Below are positions 9,229-17,838 of a stretch of 60,078 nt of DNA, piece after piece. The notes below the pieces were generated by a model, which made no database searches, had not been told where the DNA came from, and saw only the letters and a program-made list of their open reading frames with translations. Source of the stretch: Ferrovibrio sp. (GTDB taxonomy: Bacteria; Pseudomonadota; Alphaproteobacteria; Ferrovibrionales; Ferrovibrionaceae); the NCBI RefSeq assembly GCF_002796975.1, contig NZ_PEKV01000005.1, positions 717,596 through 777,673 of the forward strand, given 5' to 3'. The first letter of the stretch is position 1. Each line of letters starts with the position of its first letter. The position numbers were made by a program, and so were the translations under genes.

Positions 9229-10173
9229 ATGACATCTATCTCTGTCGACCGCGCCGCCATCGCTGCCAACTATCCCAAGATCGCACCTTATATACGGCGC
9301 ACGCCGGTGATGGCGGTGGCGGGGTCGGATTTCGGCCTGCCGGTCGGGAGCCTGCAGCTCAAGCTCGAACTGCTGCAGCATTCCGGCTCCTTCAAACCGC
9401 GCGGCGCTTTCACCGGGCTTCTGGCCGGCAAGGTACCGGCCGCCGGGGTGGTGGCGGCCTCGGGCGGCAATCACGGGGCGGCCGTGGCCTATGCTGCCAT
9501 GGTGCTGAAAGTGCCGGCCAAGATTTTCGTGCCCAGCATCGCTGCGCCGATGAAGATCGCGAAGATCAAAAGCTACGGCGCCGATCTGGTGGTGGGTGGC
9601 GACCGCTATGCCGATGCGCTGGCGGCCAGCGAGGTCTGGCTGAAAAAAAGCGGCGCGCTGGCGATCCATGCCTATGACCAGCCGGAAACCCTGATCGGCC
9701 AGGGCAGTGTCGGGCTGGAGCTGGAAGAGCAGGTGCCGGAGATCGACACGCTGCTGGTCGCGGTTGGCGGCGGCGGGCTGATCGGCGGTATCGCCGCCTG
9801 GTATGGCGGCAAGGTGAAAGTGGTGGCTGTGGAGCCGGAAGCGGCGCCGACGCTGAACATGGCGCTCAAGGCCGGCAAGCCGGTGGAGGCGCCCGCCGGT
9901 GGTATCGCAGCAGACTCACTCGCCCCCAAAATGATCGGCAGCCTGATGTTTCCGATTGCGCAGAAGGGCGTGGCGGAGTCCGTGCTGGTGACGGATGATG
10001 CGATCCGCGACGCGCAGAAGGCGCTGTGGGAAAAGCTGCGGCTGGTGGCCGAACCCGGGGGTGCAGCTGCTTTCGCCGCGCTGCTGTCGGGCCGCTATGT
10101 GCCGAAGCCGAGGGAGAAGGTCGCTGTGCTGGTCTGCGGCAGCAACCCGACCAGCACGGACTTTATGAACTAG
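9229..10173 (+). CDS. PLP-dependent threonine/serine dehydratase-like enzyme
   Basis: A fold-type II PLP enzyme of 314 residues. Lys56 in HSGSFKPRGA is the Schiff-base lysine, SGGNHGAAVAYAA binds the substrate carboxylate, and VGGGGLIGG holds the cofactor phosphate. It lacks the regulatory ACT-like domain of biosynthetic IlvA, so it is a catabolic threonine/serine dehydratase, serine racemase or 3-hydroxyaspartate dehydratase relative; sequence alone does not decide. The gene converges on mcd with a 4-base overlap of the coding ends and lies opposite an ArsR regulator. Confidence 0.87.
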   Translation: MTSISVDRAAIAANYPKIAPYIRRTPVMAVAGSDFGLPVGSLQLKLELLQHSGSFKPRGAFTGLLAGKVPAAGVVAASGGNHGAAVAYAAMVLKVPAKIFVPSIAAPMKIAKIKSYGADLVVGGDRYADALAASEVWLKKSGALAIHAYDQPETLIGQGSVGLELEEQVPEIDTLLVAVGGGGLIGGIAAWYGGKVKVVAVEPEAAPTLNMALKAGKPVEAPAGGIAADSLAPKMIGSLMFPIAQKGVAESVLVTDDAIRDAQKALWEKLRLVAEPGGAAAFAALLSGRYVPKPREKVAVLVCGSNPTSTDFMN

Positions 10174-11870
10174 CCATTCCGCGTTTCCAGCAGGCGGCGG
10201 GCGATCACCTGTGCCTGGATCTCGGCAGCGCCCTCGAAGATGTTGAGGATGCGCGCGTCGCACAGCACGCGGCTGATCGGATATTCCTCGGCATAGCCGT
10301 TGCCACCATGCACCTGCAGGGCGTTGTCGGCATTGGCCCAGGCGATACGCGCGGCCAGCAGCTTGGCCATGCCGGCTTCCAGGTCGCAGCGGCGGCCCTG
10401 GTCCTTTTCGCGCGCGGCGAAATAGCACAGCTGCCGCGCCAGCATGGTTTCCACCACCATCCAGGCGATCTTGCCATGCACGCGCGGGAAGCTGTAGATC
10501 GGCTTGCCGAACTGCACGCGCTCGTTGGCGTATTTCAGGCCAAGCTCCAGCGCGCATTGCGCGACACCGAGCGCACGCGCGCCGGTCTGGATGCGGGCTG
10601 ACTCGAATGTTTCCATCAGCTGCTTGAAACCCTGGCCCTCGCGCTGGCCCAGCAGATTCTCGGCCTTCACCTCGAAACCGTCGAAGCCGATTTCGTATTC
10701 CTTCATACCGCGATAGCCGAGCACTTCAATCTCGCCGCCGGTCATGCCTTGGGCCGGGAAGGGATTGGCATCGTCGCCGCGCGGCTTCTCGGCCAGGAAC
10801 ATCGAAAGGCCTTTGTAGCTCTTCTCGTTCGGATCGGTGCGCACCAGCAGGGTCATCAGGTCGGTGCGCGCGGCATGCGTGATCCAGGTCTTGTTGCCGG
10901 TCACCTTGTAGACATCGCCGTCCCTGACCGCGCGTGTCCGCAGCGAACCCAAGTCCGAGCCGGTATTCGGCTCGGTGAAGACGGCGGTCGGCAGCGTCTC
11001 GCCGGATGCGAGCTTCGGTAGCCACTGCTTCTTCTGCTCCTCGGTGCCACCGCGCAGGATCAGCTCGGCGGCGATCTCGGCGCGGGTACCGAGGCTGCCG
11101 ACGCCGATATAGCAGCGGCTGAGTTCTTCCGAAACGACGCACATGGCGGTCTTGCCCAGACCATGGCCGCCGTATTCTTCCGGAATGGTGAGGCCGAAGA
11201 CGCCAAGTTCGGCCATCTCGTCGACGACCGCCATCGGGATGAATTCATCCTTGCGGTGCCAGTCATGTGCGTAGGGGATGACCTTGTCTTCGCCGAAGCG
11301 GCGGAACTGTTCGCGCACCATGGCCATGGTTTCATCCAGGCCGAGTTCGCCGAAGTCACCGGTATCGAGGCCGTCTTTGACCAGCTCGGCGATACGGCTG
11401 CGCACCGGCGGCGTGTTGCCGCTGGCAATCAGCGTCTTCACGGCCGGCGTCAGCAGCGCCTGCTGGGCTTCCGCGGCCACGCCGAGGTCGGACAGGCGGC
11501 AGATTTCCACCTGGCTCATGCTGATGCCGCCCTGCATCTGCGCGAGATATTCGCCGAAGCCGGCCTGCAGGATCAGCTGCTCGAGTTCGCGCTGCTTGCC
11601 ATCGGCCTTGATGCGCTCGGCCCAGTGCAGGCTTTCCTTCAGCGTCGCCACATAGGTCGCGAGCCAGGCGAGGCCATGCGTGGCATACTGCTCGTCTTCC
11701 AGCCTGGTGCTGTCGATATTGCCATTCGCGTCGCGCACCAGCTGCGCCACCGCCGCCGTGGCATGGGCCAGCAGCTGCTCGGCCGCCTCCAGCGCCTTGC
11801 CGCAGGTCGGCAGCAGGTCGGCGATCACCAGACTATCAGTGACAGGAGTGGGTTTCGGGGCAGCGGACAT
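10170..11870 (-). CDS. mcd: (2S)-methylsuccinyl-CoA dehydrogenase
   Basis: An FAD enzyme that oxidises methylsuccinyl-CoA to mesaconyl-CoA in the ethylmalonyl-CoA pathway. At 566 residues it is far longer than ordinary acyl-CoA dehydrogenases. It has an N-terminal helical extension of about 165 residues, as known for Mcd, before the canonical core with FGLTIPEEYGGHGLG, TEPNTGSDLGSLRT, KTWITHAARTDLM and the C-terminal GGNGYAEEYPISRVLCDARI. Immediately upstream on the same strand is ccr, and ecm diverges beyond it. This context makes the specific assignment much stronger than the fold alone. Confidence 0.92.
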   Translation of the reverse strand: MSAAPKPTPVTDSLVIADLLPTCGKALEAAEQLLAHATAAVAQLVRDANGNIDSTRLEDEQYATHGLAWLATYVATLKESLHWAERIKADGKQRELEQLILQAGFGEYLAQMQGGISMSQVEICRLSDLGVAAEAQQALLTPAVKTLIASGNTPPVRSRIAELVKDGLDTGDFGELGLDETMAMVREQFRRFGEDKVIPYAHDWHRKDEFIPMAVVDEMAELGVFGLTIPEEYGGHGLGKTAMCVVSEELSRCYIGVGSLGTRAEIAAELILRGGTEEQKKQWLPKLASGETLPTAVFTEPNTGSDLGSLRTRAVRDGDVYKVTGNKTWITHAARTDLMTLLVRTDPNEKSYKGLSMFLAEKPRGDDANPFPAQGMTGGEIEVLGYRGMKEYEIGFDGFEVKAENLLGQREGQGFKQLMETFESARIQTGARALGVAQCALELGLKYANERVQFGKPIYSFPRVHGKIAWMVVETMLARQLCYFAAREKDQGRRCDLEAGMAKLLAARIAWANADNALQVHGGNGYAEEYPISRVLCDARILNIFEGAAEIQAQVIARRLLETRNG

Positions 11871-11952
11871 GCGGAAGCTCGTTCTTGAAAATCGGAATAA
11901 AGAATGTCGGCTGGCGAAGTCTCCCCCGCCAGCCGGTCAGCATCGAGAGGGA

Positions 11953-13290
11953 TTATGAATTCCCTGCTTCGATTGCATCTTCAAGGGTGCGCAGGCCCGG
12001 CACCTTGGCGCTGACCAGCACGGCCATATTGCCGGGCTTGTGCTGGTTCTTCCACATCTTGGTATGGGCGCGCGGGATATCGGCCCAGCTGAACACTTCT
12101 GACATGCAGGGATCGAGGCGGCGTTCGATCACCAACTGGTTGGCCTGGCTGGCCTGCAGCAGGTTGGCGAAGTGGCTGCCCTGGATGCGTTTCTGGCGCA
12201 TCCATACAAACCGCGCATCGAAGGTGATGTTGAAGCCGGTGGTGCCGGCGCAGAACACCACCATGCCGCCGCGCTTCACCACGAAGCAGGAGACCGGAAA
12301 GGTCTGCTCGCCGGGATGCTCGAAGACGAAATCGACATCGTTGCCCTTGCCGGTGATGTCCCAGATCGCCTTGCCGAAAGCACGGCACTTCTTCATGTAC
12401 TCGCCGTATTTCTCGGTATCCATCACCGGCGGCAACTGGCCCCAGCAGTCGAAGTTATTGCGGTTGATCACGCCTTTGGCGCCCAGGCTCATGACGAAAT
12501 CGCGCTTCGAGTCATCCGAGATGACGCCAATGGCATTGGCACCGGAAATGGCGATCAGCTGGATCGCCATCGAGCCGAGGCCGCCGGCGGCGCCCCAGAC
12601 CAGCACATTCTGGCCCGGCCGCAGAATATGCGGACGGTGGCCGAACAGCATGCGATAGGCGGTGGCGAGCGTCAGCGTATAACAGGCGCTCTCTTCCCAG
12701 GTCAGGTGCTTGGGGCGCGGCATCAGCTGGCGCGACTGCACGCGGGCGAACTGCGCAAAGCTGCCGTCCGGAGTCTCGTAGCCCCAGATGCGCTGCGTTG
12801 GCGAATTCATCGGGTCGCCGCCGTTGCACTCCTCGTCGTCGCCGTCATCCTGGTTACAATGGACGATGACTTCATCGCCGACCTTCCAGCGCTTCACGCG
12901 GCGGCCGACCTTGTAGACGATACCCGAGGCATCCGAGCCGGCGATGTGATATTCGGCCTTGTGCACGTCGAAGGGCGAGATCGGCACGCCGAGGCCAGCC
13001 CAGACGCCGTTGTAGTTCACGCCGGCGGCCATCACGAGGATCAGCACTTCGTCGGCATCGATCTCGGGCGTCGGCAGGACTTCCAGCTGCATCGACTCTT
13101 CCGGCGGCCCGTGGCGCTCGCGACGGATCGCCCAGCCATACATCTGCTTCGGCACATGGCCGACCGGCGGAATTTCGCCGACCTCATAGAGGTCCTTCAG
13201 CGCGCCACCCTTGGAGGGAGCTGCGGCCTGACCGGCCGGGGCACCGTTATTGGTCGCCAGCGTGACAACCGATCCACCCGCATTCGACAT
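11953..13290 (-). CDS. ccr: Crotonyl-CoA carboxylase/reductase
   Basis: Reductively carboxylates crotonyl-CoA to ethylmalonyl-CoA with NADPH, the committed step of the ethylmalonyl-CoA pathway. The 445-residue MDR-superfamily protein contains VNYNGVWAGLGVPIS, the insertion HCNQDDGDDEECNGGDPM, the nucleotide-binding LVWGAAGGLGSMAIQL and the residues around DFVFEHPGEQTFPVS typical of Ccr. I chose the ATG at 13290 because GGGAG lies a few bases upstream; the open frame continues further without homology-like content. It is followed by mcd after about 80 bases and diverges from ecm. Confidence 0.96.
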   Translation of the reverse strand: MSNAGGSVVTLATNNGAPAGQAAAPSKGGALKDLYEVGEIPPVGHVPKQMYGWAIRRERHGPPEESMQLEVLPTPEIDADEVLILVMAAGVNYNGVWAGLGVPISPFDVHKAEYHIAGSDASGIVYKVGRRVKRWKVGDEVIVHCNQDDGDDEECNGGDPMNSPTQRIWGYETPDGSFAQFARVQSRQLMPRPKHLTWEESACYTLTLATAYRMLFGHRPHILRPGQNVLVWGAAGGLGSMAIQLIAISGANAIGVISDDSKRDFVMSLGAKGVINRNNFDCWGQLPPVMDTEKYGEYMKKCRAFGKAIWDITGKGNDVDFVFEHPGEQTFPVSCFVVKRGGMVVFCAGTTGFNITFDARFVWMRQKRIQGSHFANLLQASQANQLVIERRLDPCMSEVFSWADIPRAHTKMWKNQHKPGNMAVLVSAKVPGLRTLEDAIEAGNS

Positions 13291-13551
13291 GACGAAACTC
13301 CCTCGTTGTTTCCCTATTACGCTCACGATTGTCACCGCAGGCGTCATTTCTGGTCTTGTTGGGCCGCACGGGCCGGGATTAGCCTTGTGCAGCGCCGCGA
13401 GACGGTACCTGGCAAGACCTTGGCCTATCTTTTTGCAGTGGCGAAAAAATGGCAAGATCGTTTTGCAATGCAGCACAGGTTATGTTATTTCTCAAGCCTG
13501 ACGCAACGAGAAACTAAATATCCTAACGTCAACTTGACTCGGAATAAAATT
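13291..13551. promoter_or_regulatory. Divergent control region between ccr and ecm
   Basis: These 261 bases must hold promoters for both the ccr-mcd arm and ecm. Between about 13431 and 13476 there is an AT-richer patch with reiterated TTTTGCA-type words: TTTTTGCAGTGGCG, AAAAAATGGCAA and TTTTGCAATGCA. They resemble TTTGC/GCAAA operators of the RamB/ScfR regulators known to control short-chain acyl-CoA genes, but the match is by eye and the regulator is not encoded here. No convincing -35/-10 pair could be assigned. Confidence 0.45.
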
Positions 13552-15597
13552 ATGTCTGCGACTCGCCCGACCGATGCCGGCAAGGCTGACTCTCTTCGCA
13601 CACGCGAAAAAGGGTCTGACAATAACCGGGAAAAGCCCTGGTTGTTCCGCACCTATTCGGGCCATTCCTCGGCCACGGCCTCGAATGAGCTGTATCGCAC
13701 CAACCTGGGCCGTGGACAGACCGGTCTGTCGGTGGCCTTCGACCTGCCGACACAGACCGGTTACGACAGCGACCATGTGCTGGCGCGCGGCGAGGTGGGC
13801 AAGGTGGGCGTGCCGATCAGCCATCTCGGCGACATGCGGGTGCTGTTCGACCAGATCCCGCTGGCGCAGATGAACACCTCGATGACCATCAATGCGCCGG
13901 CCGCCTGGTTGCTGGCACTGTATATCGCCGTCGCCGAGGAACAGGGCGCGAAGCGCGCCGACCTGAACGGCACGGTGCAGAACGACATCATCAAGGAATA
14001 TCTGTCGCGCGGCACGTATATCTATCCGCCGGCAGCCTCGATGCGGCTGATCACCGACGTGATCGCCTTCACCTATCGCGAACTGCCCAAGTGGAATCCC
14101 ACCAACGTCTGCAGCTATCACCTGCAGGAAGCCGGCGCCACGCCGGTGCAGGAACTGGCTTATGCGCTTGCCACGGCGATCGCGGTGCTGGATGCCGTGA
14201 AGGCCTCGGGCCAGGTACCGCCGGAGGATTTCGCGCAGGCCTTCGGTCGCATCAGCTTCTTCGTCAATGCCGGGATTCGGTTCGTCACCGAAATCTGCAA
14301 GATGCGCGCCTTCGTCGATCTCTGGGAAGAGATCGGCCGCGAGCGCTATGGCGTCACCGATCCGAAGGCGCTGATGTTCCGCTATGGCGTGCAGGTCAAT
14401 TCGCTCGGCCTGACCGAGCCGCAGCCGGAAAACAATGTCTATCGCATCCTGCTCGAAATGCTGGCCGTGGTGCTGTCGAAAAAAGCCCGCGCCCGCGCCG
14501 TGCAGTTGCCGGCCTGGAACGAGGCGCTCGGCCTGCCGCGCCCGTGGGACCAGCAATGGTCGCTACGCCTGCAGCAGATCGTCGCCTATGAAACCGACCT
14601 GCTGGAATATGGCGATCTGTTCGATGGCAACCCGGCCATCGACGCCAAGGTCAATGAGCTGAAAGACGCTGCACGGGCCGAGCTGAAGCGCATCGAGGAT
14701 ATGGGCGGCGCGATCCAGGCGGTCGAGAGCGGCTATCTCAAACAGGCTCTGGTCGAGAGCAATACGGCGCGCGTGCGCGGCATCGAGACCGGCGGCATTA
14801 CCGTCGTCGGCGTCAACAAGTTCACCGAAAGCGCGCCGTCGCCGCTGGTCGGCACCGAGGGTGGTGCGATCATGACGGTGGATGCCGCCGCCGAGAGCGA
14901 GCAGATCGCGCGGCTGAAAGAGTGGCGTGCCAAACGCGATCAGGCGGCGGTGGCGGCGGCGCTGAAGGATCTCGAAGCTGCAGCCCGCGACGGCCGCAAT
15001 ATCATGGAACCCAGCATCACCGCCGCCAAGGCCGGCGTCACCACCGGCGAATGGGCGGCCACCTTGCGCAAGGTCTTCGGCGAATATCGCGCACCGACGG
15101 GTGTCTCGGCCGCCAGCGGTGCGCTGAGCAATGACGGCATGGACGAGCTGCGCGAGGAAGTGAAGGCTGTCGCCAAACGCCTCGGCCGGCCGGTCAAGCT
15201 GCTGGTCGGCAAGCCGGGTCTCGATGGCCATTCGAACGGCGCCGAGCAGATCGCCGTGAAGGCACGCGATTGCGGCATGGAAGTGGTCTACGAAGGCATC
15301 CGTCTGACGCCGGAGCAGATCGTCGCCGCGGCGCTGGAAGAAGGTGTGCATCTCGTCGGTCTGTCGATTCTGTCGGGCAGCCATGTCGAACTCGCCACCG
15401 ACGTGATGCAGCGCATGCGGTCTGAGGGCATCGGCGGCGTACCGGTGGTGGTCGGCGGCATCATCCCGCCGGAGGATGAAGCGCGGCTGAAGGCGTCGGG
15501 CATCGCCGGTGTGTTCACGCCGAAGGACTTCAATTTGACCCAGATCATGCGTGCCATCGTCGCGCTGGTGGACCGCAGCTGGTCGAAAGCGGCATAA
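13552..15597 (+). CDS. ecm: Ethylmalonyl-CoA mutase (B12-dependent)
   Basis: Converts (2R)-ethylmalonyl-CoA to (2S)-methylsuccinyl-CoA using adenosylcobalamin. The 681-residue single chain has the acyl-CoA mutase barrel (RTYSGHSSA, SVAFDLPTQTGYDSD, NTSMTINAPAAWLLALY, NPTNVCSYHLQEAGATP). Its C-terminal B12 domain has the lower-ligand motif LDGHSNG (D-x-H-x-x-G), then GLSILSGSH and VVVGGIIP. One polypeptide carrying both domains fits Ecm and other CoA mutases; divergent ccr/mcd single out ethylmalonyl-CoA. The ATG at 13552 opens a sensible N-terminus; a far longer open frame upstream is read-through antisense to ccr. Only a weak GGAAT-like ribosome site is seen. Confidence 0.95.
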   Translation: MSATRPTDAGKADSLRTREKGSDNNREKPWLFRTYSGHSSATASNELYRTNLGRGQTGLSVAFDLPTQTGYDSDHVLARGEVGKVGVPISHLGDMRVLFDQIPLAQMNTSMTINAPAAWLLALYIAVAEEQGAKRADLNGTVQNDIIKEYLSRGTYIYPPAASMRLITDVIAFTYRELPKWNPTNVCSYHLQEAGATPVQELAYALATAIAVLDAVKASGQVPPEDFAQAFGRISFFVNAGIRFVTEICKMRAFVDLWEEIGRERYGVTDPKALMFRYGVQVNSLGLTEPQPENNVYRILLEMLAVVLSKKARARAVQLPAWNEALGLPRPWDQQWSLRLQQIVAYETDLLEYGDLFDGNPAIDAKVNELKDAARAELKRIEDMGGAIQAVESGYLKQALVESNTARVRGIETGGITVVGVNKFTESAPSPLVGTEGGAIMTVDAAAESEQIARLKEWRAKRDQAAVAAALKDLEAAARDGRNIMEPSITAAKAGVTTGEWAATLRKVFGEYRAPTGVSAASGALSNDGMDELREEVKAVAKRLGRPVKLLVGKPGLDGHSNGAEQIAVKARDCGMEVVYEGIRLTPEQIVAAALEEGVHLVGLSILSGSHVELATDVMQRMRSEGIGGVPVVVGGIIPPEDEARLKASGIAGVFTPKDFNLTQIMRAIVALVDRSWSKAA

Positions 15598-15605
15598 TCC
15601 GCCCC

Positions 15606-16202
15606 ATGTTCTGGCTTCTCACAGCGCTCTGGGCCGCCGGCCTGATCCTCAGCGGCATCGCGCCCTACGACCGCCTGACCTGGCTGATGGAAGTGCTGCC
15701 GGCACTCATCGCCTGGCCGATCCTGTTCTACCTGCGTCCGCGCTTCCGCTTCACCGATCTCGCCATGGCGCTGATCGCACTGCATGGCCTGATCCTGATG
15801 CTGGGCGGCGCCTACACTTACGCGCGCGTGCCGCTCGGTTTCTGGCTGCAGGACTGGCTGTCGCTGGAGCGCAATCCCTATGACCGCATCGGCCATCTGG
15901 CACAGGGCTTCGTGCCCGCCATCGTGGCGCGCGAATTGCTGATTCGCGTATTCCGCATCGACGGCAGAAAACTGACCGGCTTCCTGGTGGTCTGCATCTG
16001 TCTGGCGATCAGCGCGGTCTACGAACTGATTGAATGGGCCGCTGCCTTGAGCATGGGGCAGGGCGCGGATGAATTCCTCGGTACGCAAGGCGATGAATGG
16101 GACACGCAGTCCGACATGTTCATGGCGCTGATCGGCGCACTGGCGGCTCTGGCTCTGTCGCGCTGGCATGACCGCCGGATCGCGGCCATCGAACTGGCGT
16201 AA
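15606..16202 (+). CDS. DUF2238 (YjdF-type) integral membrane protein
   Basis: A 198-residue inner-membrane protein with about five to six hydrophobic helices. It carries the family's conserved segments NPYDRIGHLAQGFVPAIVAR and the pair AVYELIEW / FLGTQGDEWDTQSDMF. Function is unknown for the family; the conserved acidic and His residues in the last two segments look like a metal or catalytic site, but that is speculation. It starts 8 bases after the stop of ecm, so it could be co-transcribed, though no pathway link is evident. Confidence 0.85.
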   Translation: MFWLLTALWAAGLILSGIAPYDRLTWLMEVLPALIAWPILFYLRPRFRFTDLAMALIALHGLILMLGGAYTYARVPLGFWLQDWLSLERNPYDRIGHLAQGFVPAIVARELLIRVFRIDGRKLTGFLVVCICLAISAVYELIEWAAALSMGQGADEFLGTQGDEWDTQSDMFMALIGALAALALSRWHDRRIAAIELA

Positions 16203-16246
16203 ATCGCCCGGGCCTGCTATCAGGACCTCCCGAATTGGAGACAGAC

Positions 16247-16570
16247 GTGCTGTTGCGCTTATCCCGCCTGATCCGGCCCCGGACAGTTGCCGGCCGGATC
16301 GTGACCAGCCTGGTGGCCGGCCTCGGCCTGCCGGTGGTGCTGTATGGCATCCTGCTGCTGCGCACCCATGGCTATGAGCCGATGGGCCTGTGCAAGCCGG
16401 TGCCGGCCGCGCAGGGCCATATCCCGATCGACATGAGTCGTGGCAGCGGCATTCCCACCACCTGCGGCGTGGACTGGGGCTTCGTCGGCAGCAGCATCCT
16501 GCTGCCTGGTCTGGGCTTTGCGCTCGTCGCCTATATCCTGATGGCACTGCTGGCCCGCATCGAACGTTGA
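16247..16570 (+). CDS. Small membrane protein of unknown function
   Basis: A 107-residue protein that I do not recognise. It has two hydrophobic helices, near residues 19-38 (LVAGLGLPVVLYGILLL) and 82-103 (SSILLPGLGFALVAYILMAL). A polar loop between them contains two cysteines (GLCKPV and TTCGVDWG). I favour the GTG at 16247 since GGAG lies about eight bases before it; a TTG at 16235 in the same frame is the alternative. The loop probably faces the periplasm, where the cysteines could pair. Confidence 0.6.
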   Translation: MLLRLSRLIRPRTVAGRIVTSLVAGLGLPVVLYGILLLRTHGYEPMGLCKPVPAAQGHIPIDMSRGSGIPTTCGVDWGFVGSSILLPGLGFALVAYILMALLARIER

Positions 16571-16595
16571 GTCTGCGCAGGCAATCCTGCCTGTG

Positions 16596-17705
16596 ATGCT
16601 CAGCGAGGTTGATGTGGCTGCACGCGCGGCAAAGCGAATCGCGCACGACAATAACGGCCGTGACGCGCCAGCTGTGGCGCTGCCCTATCATGGTGCCGCC
16701 GATCTGCCGCATGTGCATGTCGACAGCTACAATCTCGAATTGCGCGATGCCGAAGGCTTCATTGGTGACAAGGCCAGCGGGCGCGCTTTCCGCAAACTGC
16801 TGGAAGAGATCCGCAAGGACGCCAAAGGCACGACCGAGACCGACATGGCGTCGACGCATGACATGTCGAAGTCCGAACTCGATGCCATCCTGACCGGAGA
16901 CGATCTCGGCGCCGCCGCCATTGTGCAGGGTGCCATCGAGGAATTCGCCCAGAACCTGGCTGCCGTCTCGCAGCGCTTCCTGCGGCAGCAATCCTGGAAA
17001 GACGTGCAGCGCATCGTCGTCGGCGGCGGGTTGCGGCGCAGCCGCATCGGCGAGATCGCCATCCTGCGCGCCGCCACGCTGCTGCGGCAGGCTGACCTCA
17101 ATGTGGACATGTGGCCGCTGGGGCATCACCCAGACGAAGCCGGACTGCTCGGCGGGCTGCAGTTGCTGGCGCCCGAGGTGATGCGCGGCCATGACGGCTT
17201 CGTGGCCATCGATATCGGCGGCACGAATCTTCGTTGCGGCATCGTCACCATCCGCCGCAAGGATCGGCTGGGTGACAGCGCGAAAGTCGAGCGCCTGCTG
17301 CACTGGCGGCATCGCGACGAACGACTGGGCCGCGAGGCGGTGCTGGACCATCTTGGCGGCATGATGCGCGAACTGACCGCGCGCGCGGAGAAGAAAAAAC
17401 TTCGGCTTGCCCCGGTGATCGCCGTCGGTTGCCCAGGACTGATTGCCGGCGACGGCTGGATCAAGCGCGGCGCCCAGAACCTGCCGGGCAACTGGGAAGG
17501 CGAGGATTTCAACCTGACCGATGCGCTGCATGAACGCCTGCCGCGCATCGCCGGCCGCAGCATCAGCGTGGCCCTGCATAACGATGCCGTGGTGCAGGGA
17601 TTGAGCGAGGTCTTCCGCATGCGCGATGTGAAACGCTGGGCCGCGCTCACCATCGGGACCGGTCTTGGGAATGCCAGTTATACCAATGTGAAGAAGGCGG
17701 AATAG
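16596..17705 (+). CDS. ROK/hexokinase-like protein with circularly permuted motif order
   Basis: About 369 residues with actin-like ATPase (ROK) motifs, but in swapped order. The N-terminal half holds what is normally the C-terminal part of a sugar kinase: the adenosine-type motif RIVVGGGLRRSRIGE (about residue 140) and HHPDEAGLLGGLQLL. The phosphate-1 motif FVAIDIGGTNLRCGIV follows near residue 203, then VIAVGCPGLIAG, LHNDAVVQGL and phosphate-2 LTIGTGLGNA close to the end. Substrate is unknown. The start is uncertain: ATG at 16596 has no ribosome site, while GTG at 16614 is preceded by GAGG. No metabolic partner is adjacent. Confidence 0.75.
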   Translation: MLSEVDVAARAAKRIAHDNNGRDAPAVALPYHGAADLPHVHVDSYNLELRDAEGFIGDKASGRAFRKLLEEIRKDAKGTTETDMASTHDMSKSELDAILTGDDLGAAAIVQGAIEEFAQNLAAVSQRFLRQQSWKDVQRIVVGGGLRRSRIGEIAILRAATLLRQADLNVDMWPLGHHPDEAGLLGGLQLLAPEVMRGHDGFVAIDIGGTNLRCGIVTIRRKDRLGDSAKVERLLHWRHRDERLGREAVLDHLGGMMRELTARAEKKKLRLAPVIAVGCPGLIAGDGWIKRGAQNLPGNWEGEDFNLTDALHERLPRIAGRSISVALHNDAVVQGLSEVFRMRDVKRWAALTIGTGLGNASYTNVKKAE

Positions 17706-17800
17706 ACCTTCTTCCCTTCGTGATCCCCGCGCCCGGCGGCTTTGCCGCCTTACATACTGTCGCGCTATGCGCGACGGGGAAATCCAGCACAACGGCACGA

Positions 17801-17829
17801 CTGGGTTCCCGCTTTCGCGGGAACGACGA
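17801..17829. repeat. REP-like palindrome (CCCGCTTTCGCGGG family)
   Basis: A short hairpin unit, CTGGGTTCCCGC-TTTC-GCGGGAACGACGA, just beyond the 3' end of the MscS gene. Related units occur at 51642-51711 (two facing copies) and 54092-54113 (partial). It could fold as an RNA hairpin at the end of the mscS transcript. Confidence 0.8.
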
Positions 17830-17838
17830 GAGTTGAGG

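Noticed and set aside
12172..13551. Possible 460-residue N-terminal extension of ethylmalonyl-CoA mutase
   Set aside because: The open frame continues upstream antisense to ccr, but the mutase family starts near 13552 and the extension has no domain-like content.
15288..17798. Minus-strand open frame of about 830 codons opposite ecm's end, DUF2238 and the ROK-like gene
   Set aside because: It is antisense to several supported genes, lacks a start site and has a typical shadow composition.
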